Positions 20,156-32,006 of a stretch of 64,000 bases of DNA are shown piece by piece (the stretch's first letter is position 1; the number at the start of each line of letters is the position of its first letter). The notes beneath the pieces are model-generated. The model did no database searches. It saw only the letters and a program-made list of their open reading frames with translations, and was not told where the DNA came from. Source of the stretch: Antedon mediterranea (Eukaryota > Echinodermata > Crinoidea > Comatulida > Antedonidae); contig NC_092670.1 in NCBI RefSeq assembly GCF_964355755.1, positions 17,609,201-17,673,200 of the forward strand. The letters run 5' to 3'. A program made the position numbers and the translations under genes.

Positions 20156-21907
20156 AGTTTTGAAACATCTATCTCTTAGATGCATTTTCAAAACAATTGT
20201 TAGGGATTTTGACCAATCTCAAGCGATAGTTTGGATGATCGATCAATTGTGACTGGTCAAATGACTTGCTCTGCATCTACCAAGTACAGGAACCTAGTAA
20301 GACAATGCATAAAATGGTCTAACTTCTATATACAATATTTTGCATTGTGTATTTTATACTGAAAAACAAAAATCAGACAGTGATCTTAGTTTTCACAGTA
20401 ACAATTTATTAAATTGCACAAATATCATAGCACCATTTCATCATTTGGTTAACAAAAACAGACTAGACCCCAATTTACTGTCAATACCATCTTATTGTTA
20501 TCATCTCTCAAATATAGCAAAGTGATCTTTAATTTATTATTTAAGTACTTTACAACAAATGGAAAAATCATTTATACTTTTTTAAGTCACATATTTTAAA
20601 AACCAAAATTTAATAAGTAAAACCAAATTTAAAACCCCCAAAACAATCCAAGTAATTATCTATACTGGCAAATACAGTATATTCAATTTTTACTTTGTTG
20701 TTTATAGAAATATTTTTTACATTTTTTTTTAATCAGTTGACAACCAACAGCGATGAAACCGCCACTAGCAGGTTTTTAATTGATTACTGAGCTGGAGGAG
20801 ATTTTTACAGCTTGTTACATGAATAATAAATTATTTATAATATATAAATATTTTAAAAATAGAGATTATGTTGGACAGCATATAGCAATGTACAAATATA
20901 TGTACATTAATTAAAAAACGATTTATTTTAGAGTTTTCCTCAACATACAATACTCCATACCTCAACAAAATGGATATTTATTAACCAAAATGAATGTTCA
21001 TTAACCAAAATGAATATTGATAAACTGAAATGAATGTTAATAATCCAACATGAATATTTGAGTTCTTTAGTCTTACACATGTGATACTTTGTCATAAGAG
21101 GTTATCTTGAGGGTCAGATCAAATTATTTTGAATGTACTATCATTCAATTGAATCCTCAATCTGGGAAATATTGTCCTGTCAGGCTACGAGAATTTGCCT
21201 CCTGATTCACCTAAAGGTAAGAACACTTAAAGGTAAGAACAGATATGTTGGATTCTGGCTATTGGTACTAGACAAACACTAAACAGATTAACCTGTTTTG
21301 AACAGTGAAAGGTTTCTCTTAATGCCCAAACTAAAAAAGGTGACGGTATTTTAGCAGACCGTGACAAGTTGAATGTCACAGTCTGATAACTACGGTCTCT
21401 TTCGTCAAACGAGTATAACTAATAACACACAGACGTACATCATCGTTGTAAGGATCTCCGATATTCACTGTTCCTTAATGCTTCATAACACTTTCAGATC
21501 TTTATTGATGATTTTATCCATTCAAACTATAAGTTGTTTCACAAGTTGGGCACCTCACATCGCATCATATGAATTACGTGGCTCGGAGCCGATCATTCTC
21601 ACCGTCTTGCAAATTTTAAACCCGTTTTCAAGATGCTGATGACAACTTTTTTTTCCGAACAATTTCAACCAAAGCTTTATAACGTAAAATGCATTGTTCC
21701 TTAAAAAAACAAAATAAAAATAGTTAATAATTACTATACATAACTGAAGAGCTTGTAATCTGTGAGAAATAAAAATTTAGAACCATTTCATTAAATTCTG
21801 GAATAAAAGCAATTATAAAAGAACCAAATAAATAATGAAATTGAAGTTGATAACAGCTTCTATAAGAAAAGAATGGTTGAGGCAAAGATACCAAAGCATC
21901 TGGCCTA

Positions 21908-22312
21908 AAGCTCTGTCTACACTATCACACTCTGTTAAATCACATTTCTGTTCAACCAAATAATCAAGTCAATCATAGTCTTTTAATTTAACTTGTTTTT
22001 TATATTATTGTTTTTGTTATATTTACGTGTTTAATGCAATACTTTGTAATTTTTATATTTTTTATTTTAGATTGTAAAAGGATCCCAATGGAAATAAGCT
22101 AACAGGCTTTTTGGGCTATCCTAGAAAATCTTGTAAAATGTATTATTTGTAATGTCCGTAATTTATGTTATCACTTGATGATTTTCCTAATAAATTCAAA
22201 TCAAATCATGTAACAACAAAATGTGATGTGCTCTTATATGGACTTGATGATGTCAAATCACTACCATATTTGGGCACATCACACTTTTTTTGTCAAACTA
22301 GTTTGATAGTGT
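21908..22312. mobile_element. MITE, TCTGTCTACACTATCA family, split by a LINE tail
   Basis: Left end AAAGCTCTGTCTACACTATCA and right end CAAACTAGTTTGATAGTGT are inverted ends of a MITE of about 165 bp seen at four other places. Here the two halves are separated by about 260 bp of foreign sequence. Confidence 0.75.
21945..22207 (+). mobile_element. 5'-truncated CR1-like LINE 3' end
   Basis: Contains GGATCCCAATGGAAATAAGC, then a TTGGGCTATCCT word, and ends in tandem AAATCAAATC. This is the look of CR1/L2-clade 3' ends in invertebrate deuterostomes (from general knowledge, not a search). AAATCA occurs at both borders as a possible target duplication. No reverse-transcriptase frame is present. 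Confidence 0.55.
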
Positions 22313-23487
22313 TTCCTGTGATGGAAAGTTGAAGGTTTTATAAATCCAGAATATGAAATAACAAACCAAATTCTACACCTACATAAAATGATCATACTAC
22401 AGTATACAATACTGTATATAACCAACATTCTAATTATTATAAACTTATTCTATATTCACACAGTGCACTACCTGGCCTGACGGTATCAGTTCCAAATTCT
22501 AATACCCCTAAATTCCACTCCCTTTTCCATGCAGATTTTGCTCTAGTTAGTATACAGGTGCATACAGGGTTAAATTAAATACTGTATACAGTAGTAATAT
22601 ATTTTGAACCATTTGTGTTAGTCAAAATAGTTTGGTAAAGTTCATTAAATTCTGGAAAGAAATTATAAAAAAAACCAAATGAATAATAAAATGAAAGTTG
22701 AAAACAGCTGCTAAATGTTTTATATAATAATTAATCCCCATTGAGGTATTTCAAGTAGTACTGGTAGGAAAAAATGTTCACCCTTCAAAATACAAGCACA
22801 TCTCGTTGACCTGACCACATGTTGCCATAAAAGACACGCTTCAATACTCGGCCATCAAATACAAAAGTATAAAATTACAAAGGTTTAAAATGTGTTCAAA
22901 CATAAATATTTTGTAGGCAGATCCAGAGGATAAGTTGAGTCGCCTATATCCACATGAACAAAAATGTTAATAAGGGAAAAGAGATAGGAACCCCCACACT
23001 CAGTCTTCCTGCAGTAGGTAGTACAATCTTTCACATATGAATACATATCAAATCTAAAAATTCACCAATTACTGTAATTCCACTGAAAATATTAGTAAAA
23101 CATTCTTGAACATCCAATCTGTTAGTTAATAGCGTTGAAACTTAGTGTGAACCGGACCTTAGAAAAAAAAATCATGCATTTTCTCTGTTTATTACCTTAC
23201 AATAAATTAGTCTTTAATATTTCTGTTGAAAAATATATTTCTTTGTTAAATTAAGAAATTGATACAAACACTTCTAGTAATCATCTCACAAAAAAAAATT
23301 GTGAACATATGACTTAATCAAGTAGTGCCAGATGACAATCTATCAGAATATAAATTCCTTCAATATCAAATAATGGTATATAATACAATGCAGCTAGTCA
23401 GTAAAGACAGAGCCAAGTGTATCAATTTGATAGTTTTAAAAATTAAAAATACGAGGAATGTGAGAGGAAAACTTGATATCTACTTAC

Positions 23488-26400
23488 TTTAGATTTCTCT
23501 GGCACTTGCTCAGCGACTTTAGTAAACCTATCACTGGTTCCTTTAGGAAACATTAATAAAGCCGTTTCAAAAATCTTCTGTTGTAACTGTGTCCATGTTC
23601 CCGATTGGATCTCCTCAGCGTCACCATTCACAATCTGCTCATCTTCTTTGGCGTCTTTTATCAATAAAGTTCTTTCAGCTGTCTGTGGTGGTTTTGCGGT
23701 TTTATTTCTACGGTTGGTCTGTCCATTTCTGGTTTCAAAATCGTTCCTCACCGATATTTCATCATCTGTGAGTTTCTTGCCAGTTTTGCTGGTGACATTT
23801 GAACTTACACCTTTGACAATTCCTACAAAAATGACTTTATATATAATATGGCACTATAGCTTGGTGGTATATATGTTTGCCTCGCAATCCTAAGGTCTTG
23901 TGTACAAATCAGCTTTCAGTCAAGTATTACAATCCAAAGAACAAGAATAATCCCACCTCCCAATTTTGGGAAAATTCATTGTTAATGCAATCTGAGTATA
24001 ATACCACCCATTTGGCCAAGCTTGGGTATGGATTGAATTCCTTCATGGTACCACTGTAGTTAAATAAACAACCCCATTTGAATCATTTTTATACAGTGTT
24101 ACAACATACCCTGAACTGATGCATCAACATTCATTGCATATGAGCCGGATTTCATTGACTTGGATTTCTTAAGCACCTAGAATTAAGAACAAAATTAGTT
24201 ATATAATGATAGTATAACTAAAATAAGACTGTAATATATTGTATGAATTAAAATATGACAAAATATTTGAGCATCTATCTATAGAATGTTGAATAAATTA
24301 TTTTAATCTTTTAGATCTTATAGAGTACTAATACCCAGGACCTTTTCTAAGATGACACTACGATCCTAAAAGTGGTCCTTGTTGGGAAGAAAGTATTATT
24401 TTATGACATTTCTAAGTATTACCTCATCAACAGATCTGTCCAACTCGGCAGCTATCTTCTGCCATCTTTGGGTGGTCCCTCCTGGAAACTTTGCCATACA
24501 CCGAACCATCTTGCTTACTTCCTCTGATGTCCATTCTTTACCCTACATCAATAACATCAGTGTTATTATTACACACAATCAAAGCAAAAAATAATTTGGT
24601 AGGAATTTACTAGAAATAGTAACCAACTTGGGTGCTTTATTTTTTATTTTTGTATACTTAATCTTGAAAATGGTTCTATGATGGTTCTGAAAAATGAATT
24701 TATTTTTTAACATTAAATTTTGTATTTAACTTATATTTCACACACAAACAATAAAAGGTATGTTTATATTATCCATATTGTACATACTTTTCTGCTTTCA
24801 GTCTCTGTTGTTTCACAATTCTCTACCGCTCCATTTTGAACACTGTTATAAACCACTGGGCCATTGCCAGAACTCACAACCACCGGTTCAGGTATAGGTG
24901 CGGTCTCAAGCTTAGTCCTAACCCTCTTAGGCCTACGCTTCTCCTCAGGCTCCACATCTTCAGATGACCTCCTAAACCTATTTTGAATGCAAACCCGCAA
25001 TGCATTAAGCCTAGCAGGTATTCTTATTATTTGTTTAAAGACGATGTATGTAGCCTTTAATGGCAGTAAATCGGTGAATTTTGGACGCGATATATTGTGA
25101 CTTGCGAGCATTTCTTCGGTTAATCCTTCCTCTTCTTCTTGATCTTCTTTGTTCTTTGTCTTTTTACCTTTCTTGTCTTTCTTCTTTTTGGGCATCAAAC
25201 ACTCCTAAATAAAATAAAACAAAATATCAATTTTTTTTTATAGTATTGTCAAATTATGCAATGAATCCACAAAAAAAACCCAGTATTTTATGTTAATATT
25301 GCTTAAGTATATAAAACCTACCATTTCAAATTTCTTTTCCCAGAACGCAGCCCAAGCTACGATGTAATGACCAACGGTCATGATGATGGACACTAATATG
25401 CTCATCTCAATTAGGCCCATTTTGCGCACCTTACGGTAATAGTACACCGGTTCTCGCCATGTTGGCAGTCCATACTCAAGGATCTCATTATATCTGATTT
25501 TGGAATGTAAAAAATAAACATACTATATTAGGATATTAAAAAATGTAAATTTGTTATTGTATATTATTTTAAAAATAAACTTTCTCTGTAAGATGTATTG
25601 GATGTATATATTTCCAAAGGCAAATTTCTGAAAAAATGACAATGCTGTGGGTATCAGTGGCTGGATCTCAAAATAAATGTAATGTAAATATATATTGCTG
25701 TAAAAATGTGAATTAATAATTTGCAAGGGCTTCTTCAAATTCTTTTGGGATCGTGATTGTCTGGTCTTTTGGCATCACATGGTACCTACTTTTTACACAA
25801 AGCAATCATCAAAAAGGGATTTTAAGGGATAAGATTTTGGTTCATAAAAATAAATCCTTACTTTTCTCTAAGTTCATCATTCTTTAGAACTTCAACCACA
25901 GCAACGATCTAAAAGAGAAAATTTGTTTTAAATTCTAGGGATTATTGCACAATAATAAAAATCTTTATAGACATATTTTCATTTATGCCATACCTGTGTT
26001 TATCATTTTAAAAAAAGTCAATGGCACTATTGAGTTTAGGAAAGAAAATGATTAACCATACTATAAACATATTAAGTACTGTACTACCATATGCTACATC
26101 TGGCTGTGAGCGAAGTAAGGGACGGTATAATATCTAATACCACTGTCTAATTTAGACTAAATTAGGACAATGAGTCTTTGATTTTTAAAGCATTCCAAGA
26201 CAGTATAATCCCACCCTTAATCTTTGCCAATAAATGTTGTACTACTAGTACTAGTAATATACTTAATGGTAGTTAGTATATACTTACTTTTCTAAACTTT
26301 TCAGCAGCACCTTCTTCTTGATTTTTATCAGGATGATATTGCAATGACAAAGCTCTGTACGCTTTTTTGATGTCGCCCTTGGTTGCTGTCTGTATGAAAA

Positions 26401-27042
26401 ATAAAACAATTTTTTAATTTTACCAACTTCAAATCAACTTTTTTAAATAAAAAAGTTAATAAAGAAGAATAACTAGGGGCCTAGGCCTAGGCTATATTTA
26501 TAATATATTTCATTGCAATTGTATTTATATGTATGGGTGTATTTAATAATGTGTAAATTATGTGGAGTGTGGTAAAACATTTTATAAACCTTTTAAAAAA
26601 AAGTTACTGTCTGTAGTGTAGGGCTAGCCTAGGCCTAGCCCTAGCCTAGCTAGAGTATTGAGAAGACGTCATTGTTGTCATTCACAAAAGGAATCTGGTA
26701 CAGGTTGCACCTTAACATGTACCAACTATCTAGGCCTATGTAAAATCTAAATCATTATTTTATCCATGTGAACAATAGGGCTAGAGTGTCTTAGTCTCTA
26801 GGCTAGAGAGTAGGGTTAGGCTAGGCCTTCTTCTAGCTAGGCCTAGCTAGGCTAGCAAGGCCTAGGCTAGCTAGAGGCCTCCACTTACTTACTTCATCAA
26901 TCCCCAAAAAGTCATAAAATGTCACTGGAATTTCTTCTACGAGATCAAACAATTCTAAATCATCTGTAGTCCATGCTCCAGTGTGTGTAAATTGTGTCAA
27001 CAGTACACAAATAAACGAAAAAACTACACATTTTAAATCCAT
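23488..27042 (-). CDS. DNAJC1: DnaJ homolog subfamily C member 1 (ER J-protein), last exon not found
   Basis: Eight exons join in frame: 26893-27042, 26288-26389, 25862-25908, 25322-25493, 24788-25204, 24423-24542, 24110-24176, 23488-23822 (470 codons). DNAJC1 is a membrane J-protein of the ER and nuclear envelope: its J domain faces the lumen and stimulates BiP, and its cytosolic SANT domains bind other proteins. Visible here: signal peptide at residues 1-23, J domain about 34-95 with HPD at 69-71, a membrane segment at about 127-149 after the conserved YYYRKVRKM, a lysine-rich stretch, SANT 1 at about 297-345 (KEWTSEE, FPGG) and SANT 2 from about 435. I chose the Met at 27042 because it starts directly on the signal peptide; an upstream in-frame Met at 27063 is possible. 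All borders are GT-AG. After SANT 2 residues VPEKSK a donor (GTAAGT) implies one more exon encoding the domain end; I could not find it. Human DNAJC1 has about 554 residues. Confidence 0.93.
23855..24060 (+). repeat. Possible degenerate tRNA-derived SINE in DNAJC1 intron 7
   Basis: Shows an A-box-like GCTTGGTGGTATATATG and a B-box-like GGTCTTGTGTACAAATC spaced as in a tRNA head. Body unrecognised. Weak. Confidence 0.3.
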
Positions 27043-27062
27043 ATTTAAAAATTTGCCAGACA

Positions 27063-28012
27063 AGAAACTGCCACATCAACCAGCTACAAAACAGCACACG
27101 TCAAAACACTACTTCCTCCCCGTCACTGATCCGCTGATATGAAGATTCTTTCTAGGCCTAGCGCACGACCACGGTAACCGCTCAAGCATGACAACACGAG
27201 CTGATTGAGTTAGACGATTCCATTGTGTGAAGACGTGACCAAAATGTTGATATACAGTAATATTTTGTATGCTTTAGTATAAATCAGGGAGTTGTTTAAA
27301 TAACAACTCCCAGGTATAATAAACTCATATTCAAACTTGTAAAAAACATTTCATATACTGTAATTAAGTAATTACTTTGTGATAAATGTTTAGATTTATT
27401 AATTTATTAAATCAGTGTAAAAAGAAATGATAACCGACTTAAGCAACAATATAAAAATCACAAAAATCATTTATAAAAAACACAAATAATTAATCACATA
27501 TATTTTATTTTAATTCTCAAGGAGTACAAAATACAATATTATAATTTCATATATATTCATTTTCTTATATTGTTTTTATTTCTTATTTAATCCCTTTAAA
27601 TTTCTTCTAAAATCATTTTAAATCAATATTATGTTTTCTTACTCTCAATTTAGTAGAGAGGTAATACAAACAACCTCAACCTTCCTTCCATTAGAAGTTC
27701 ATAAATTAAAATACTGCACAAATACAAACACAGGTTATCCTCTGTCTAATAATAGCATATTACTCCAATGGTATACTTTATACACCATCATACAATAACC
27801 GTATCCAAGATGCTTTGATAGTTGATTAGCCCAAGGCAATCTAACAACAGGACACTGAGCTTGCCTGGCCAAGATAGGAACTCGTAACAGTCCTTTGATC
27901 TTATGTCTGGCTGCAACAAATACCAGCAGCATGCAGCCAAGATAACCCTTTGATCTCCGGAGCTAGCATCATGCTTTTAAATTGCCTTGATTAGCCTAGG
28001 TTAAAATTTGCA
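27063..28012. other. DNAJC1 promoter side and COASY 3' flank
   Basis: 27063-27260 is GC-richer and is the likely DNAJC1 promoter and 5' UTR on the minus strand. The rest is AT-rich and holds a MITE that starts 27 bases past the COASY stop codon. No further gene seen. Confidence 0.55.
27835..27986. mobile_element. MITE, CAATCTAACAACAGGA family
   Basis: The left end GGCAATCTAACAACAGGACA and interior (CAGTCCTTTGATCTTAT, ACCCTTTGATCTC) match the element at 40480-40683. The right end is decayed (AAATTGCC). It lies in the probable COASY 3' UTR. Confidence 0.7.
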
Positions 28013-31000
28013 TCAAAACTTTGGTTGTGTTTCTTCAGAATGAATCCTCCTTAACAAGCCTGTCCATGCCCTTTCAACCTGTGAAAGTAATTGTAATTGT
28101 AATTTTTCAGTTCGACTCATTTTGATGATGAAGGAACTCTTCAAAATGTAAAATATAATATTCTCAATTTAGGCATATTGCCAAGGATAGCGATAAGCGC
28201 TTGTATTCACTATTCTTCTTATATGTGGCAATACTGTTCTAGATATTCTACTTAATGGAGTCTTAAGCTATGTCTACATTATCAAACTTCATGTGACAAA
28301 AAAATGTGATGAGCCCATATATGGACATGATGATGTCATATGATTACTATATTTAAACATATCACTACCATATTTGGGCACATCACACTTTTTTAAAACT
28401 AGGTTGATAGTGTAGATAGAGCTTTAAACAAGTTTAATTTGAGTTGTTTTTGTCCCGACAGAATTTGAACCCAGGACCCAGAGACCTGTAGTCGAGCACC
28501 TTAACAAGCAAGATTTCTACATACCTGCTTTTGTGTTACATCTGGTTCCCATAATGTGCTGAATACAATGTTAGCAGCATCAACACGCTGTTGATTGGTG
28601 ATCTGTGAGTTAATACGCTGTTTTGCACGCTCTTCAGGGAGGTTGTCTCTCTCTACAATGCGCTTCACAGCCTAGAATGAATGAATAAATCAAAACACTA
28701 AAACGTATTCATTAATTATAGTATTTGTATGGTAACACAAACAGATGTAAGCTTCATGTTTCTTTGTCATTTTTTAGCTGCTGGTGGCTGTACTAATATG
28801 AGTTGTACAGTAACCTCTAATCCTGTGGTATGGTGAATAACACTTTTCTTACTCAACTCAAAGAAGTTATGCCACAGTTATAATACTTGTACTGTTTATT
28901 CTAAAATGATTTCTTTAGAGGTATGATCAAAATTATACCTCAGCTTCTGGAACTATAGAAATCCAGATTTCATGAACCATTTGGTCCCATCCTGCTTCTA
29001 GTAAAACAGCAGCATCCAGAATACATACTTTTACTCCTGAAAAAAGACACAACACACATTTGAGGGAAAGTATACCTGCATTCTTCAAAGAATTTCTTTA
29101 GTTCAGCTTATTTTAAAAAAAATCTTATCATTCATACAACTAAATACTTATGTTTGTAAACAATATAATCATATGTATTCACTAAAGTGTAAATTCTGGG
29201 GTTTAGATGACCAGGGATGTAGGCCTACAGTAGAGGTGGGTGTCAAAAACTTTAAAAATACAATAGTGTTTTCATATATCCAGGGAATCTATGCTGTGTA
29301 GACTGTAATGGCATTGTTTTACTGTATTTCATATATATTTTACAACCCGGGCCAGAAATAACAAAGATTAAGAAAGTAAGATAGTGAATAATAAGAATAC
29401 CTTGACTGGAGAATGCTTCAATTTCTTCTCTAGCCATCTGTGCAATAGCTGGCCATACAATCTTGTTCAATTTTTCCAGATTTGTTTTTTCAGAAAATAC
29501 TTTAGCACCTAATGCTTTTCTATTTATAAATCCATCTTCACCTACAATGTCTAAAAATAGTAATTTAAAAAGTAAGATTTTGTTATATTTATAAGCATTA
29601 TGTATTAAAGGTCTTTCATTCAATACCATAGCATATGTACTGTAGTTGTGGAAATATATAGGTTTTTATTAATGTTTTATGTTTGTATATAAATTGTACC
29701 ATGTGAGTAATATTGTAATGTTAAAATGATTACATTTTTTCTATGTATGTTATTGTTATGATATTTATTTAATACTATTATTGGGAGACCAGCATTTTAG
29801 ACTTATTGAGCCAGCAGAGTAAAGTATATATTATTATATAAAAAACTAACCTTCTCCAAATTCTTGTACAACGTTCTTAAACGTATCTGTTCCTGGTTCG
29901 TAAGCCTTATGTCCAAGCTTATCACAGTCAACGATACCAGCTCCAAGCTTTCCTAGTCTCTTACATATTGAGCTCTTGCCGCTTGCACTGCCTCCAGTAA
30001 GACCAATAATATAAGGCTTAGCCTGCAAGTCAGGACATACCTTTAAAAAAGAGTTATAAAAACTCATATAATATCCAGTCAATTCAATTTTAATAAAGTA
30101 CAATTACAAGAACAATACTGCAATTGAAATGCTTGGCTACCCAATCCTAGGCCCTGGCTTTTGAAATAACTTTTTTTTAAAACTTTTTTACATCAAAGAC
30201 TTTCTGTTTGTGTATAGCATATGTTGTGTACATTTGTCCTGTGTTGCTGTATATACGTTGGGATAGTTATTGACAAGAAAGTTGGATATAAATATTAACT
30301 ACTTTTTCCCTGACTGTTCAGTACTAAAAATTCATTCAATAGTACTGCTTACCAGTGGTGGCCTTAACAACGTTCCTAGGAGACGTATTCGCTGACTCGA
30401 AGAACTAATCTTCACTTCTTCATGTTCCGCATGATGGCAGTCTTCTACAAGACCGATTACATGAATATCCAGTTCATTCAATCCCTGTACAGATACAAAA
30501 AACAATATACTTTTTGATACTTTACTTTCACCATTATTCTTAATAATGAATAAATTAGGGGTAAGAACACACAGGAAATTTCTCAGCTGAAACTGGGCAT
30601 TATTAGATCAGGGTAATCAACCCAAACATTTTTTGAAAAAATTATTTTATACTAAAATTAATTAAAAATTGACAAAACAGCTGAAAATTCACCCAATATT
30701 AAATAGATATTGGATATACAATTACGATCTTTTTCACTGGCACACACATTCAGTGACAATGTTGATAGATTTTGAGGCAGAGTATGGCTTGTTGAGGCTT
30801 ATACACCGCCATAAGTTACCAAACCTTAAATAAATTTACACTGAAAATCTCACTTTTTCTTTTCTCTTTTTGTTGACCGCATTTCCACCACTTTTTGTTT
30901 CTTCACTAACGACAATAGCCGACATATCCGCATACACAATACTTGGCCCAAATGGATCTACTATAGGAACAAGGCTACCATCATAGAGCACCTGGGGCTT

Positions 31001-32006
31001 GATATCTGATAAGAACGTTCTTAAATGCTTGCATCGCTCATCGATGGGTTGAATCAACTCGGTAAGTGTTTTCTCTGTTAAGAAATAAAGAATTTACAAA
31101 TAATTTCTGATAATAGGGAGGTACAGTACTACAAAAGGATGGTAAAATGTTTTGAGTGGTAGGAAACATAAATGGTAGATTCATGCATTCAGTGTTGACG
31201 ATGTTGAAGACTCTGGCTTCCCCACTTACCTCCTCAGCCCATCACAATTTTATCTTTGATAGTTGACCTAACCAACAGTTTATTTGTTGTGCAGTGCAAG
31301 AGAATTTATGCATTATGAGTAAGTGTAAATATAACTTAATATTGTTACAAAATAACAAACTTTTTATCATTGGTCCGTCCGTCACGCCAATCGTGATCTT
31401 CTTCTCAGCTCTCAAGCATGACTCGCTTAAAAGAATCTTATGTCCATTATGAAGACGGTCAAATGTGCCACCAAGTACAACATGTCCATAAGTTTTGAAA
31501 CTACTGCTCTTTGTATTCCCTGCAACATCACTAACATCATCTTTAGAACAGTTAGATAACTGATGAATTTTAGGCTGTTTTTGTAAGGAAAACATCTTAT
31601 TAAGAAATTCATCAAAATTGTTGCCGACATCTTGGAAATCAGTTAGTACTACATCGACTGAGTTGGAGATTGTGTGCGGAAGTATACCAGCATTGGGAAT
31701 ACGGGTAAAGTTATGAAGAAGTACCCGGACATCTAAACACTGACTATCACCACCAACTCTTGTGTAAATATTTGTCACAAGTTTTGAGAGGGATTCTGTA
31801 GGATGCATTGTGGACGTGTGGTTTACTGGACATTCTGTAGGATGTAATGCATTCACATGGTTCAAGATGTTCTTTTCAAATTCAGGATCAAGATGTATAA
31901 ATAATGTTTCGTTAATTAATGAAGCAGCTTCATTTAATATTGGATTTATTCGGCTGAGAAGCTGATTCAGTGGAGATGTTAAAACTAGTAAACCGCATCG
32001 GAACAT
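28013..32006 (-). CDS. COASY: Bifunctional coenzyme A synthase (PPAT / dephospho-CoA kinase)
   Basis: Eight exons: 31361-32006, 30854-31074, 30353-30484, 29851-30040, 29401-29550, 28939-29036, 28525-28671, 28013-28078; 1650 nt, 549 residues (human COASY 564). It catalyses the last two steps of CoA synthesis: adenylation of 4'-phosphopantetheine, then 3'-phosphorylation of dephospho-CoA, at mitochondria and in the cytosol. Residues 1-170 are a poorly conserved leader region. The nucleotidyltransferase domain starts at about 173 with [12 protein letters not shown] (179-190), including the HxGH motif, and continues through [14 protein letters not shown]. The kinase domain starts at about 342 with P-loop [12 protein letters not shown] (346-357), then [17 protein letters not shown] and [11 protein letters not shown]. 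The stop TGA follows the sequence THPKF-like end TQPKF. The start Met at 32006 is the first in frame. An acceptor-like tract just upstream suggests a 5' UTR intron. All kinase and transferase motifs look intact. Confidence 0.96.
28265..28431. mobile_element. MITE, TCTGTCTACACTATCA family
   Basis: Ends TAAGCTATGTCTACATTATCA and TTGATAGTGTAGATAGAGCTTTA are inverted. The inside has GATGATGTCATATG and CCATATTTGGGCACATCACA. It lies in the last COASY intron. Confidence 0.8.
28453..28522 (-). repeat. tRNA-headed SINE fragment
   Basis: The minus strand carries GTTAAGGTGCTCGACTACAG (A-box region) and CCTGGGTTCAAATTCTGTC (B box). The core AGGGTCCTGGGTT resembles the element at 50.95 kb. It ends within 5 bases of a COASY splice donor. 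Confidence 0.5.

Larger units (their letters stand above)
4150..20156 (-). repeat. Tandem tRNA-Phe array, about 85 units, hierarchical
   Basis: Each unit is a 73-bp tRNA-Phe sequence on the minus strand plus a conserved spacer of about 105-115 bp. Spacers carry TTTTGTAG, GAATTCATTTTC and a TATAATG word upstream, and an oligo-T run about 20 nt downstream that could stop RNA polymerase III. Internal A box (TAGCTCAGTTGG) and B box (GGTTCAATCCC) are intact in consensus units. Variant classes used below: K, exact consensus; L, A at position 62 in the T stem; R, T-C mismatch at 4:69; S, one base missing in the 3' acceptor strand; D, one base missing between D and anticodon arms; X, 5' acceptor strand replaced; A, anticodon AAA. 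Spacing alternates near 178 and 188 bp. Units 6309-11904 and 12021-17622 are near-identical 31-unit blocks. The left edge holds a bare 5' tRNA end at 4205-4217; the right edge decays from 19.77 kb. Confidence 0.97.
20157..23487. other. Repeat-rich flank between array and DNAJC1-like gene
   Basis: No coding exon recognised. Contents: a decayed GGTTCCCACTAG-family element near 20200-20300, imperfect 24-bp tandem repeats (ACCAAAATGAATRTT) at about 20970-21055, a MITE with a LINE tail (separate entries), and two diverged copies of a segment of about 100 bp (about 21780-21880 and 22617-22720). The missing last exon and 3' UTR of the DNAJC1-like gene may lie here unrecognised. Confidence 0.5.

Noticed and set aside
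4150-20156. CRISPR-like look: regular repeats with spacers
   Set aside because: The repeat is a 73-bp tRNA gene and the spacers are themselves conserved, not unique. The context is a eukaryotic genome.
21373-21639. Plus-strand open frame of 88 codons
   Set aside because: No family resemblance, splice sites or low-AT coding signature; it lies in a repeat-rich flank.
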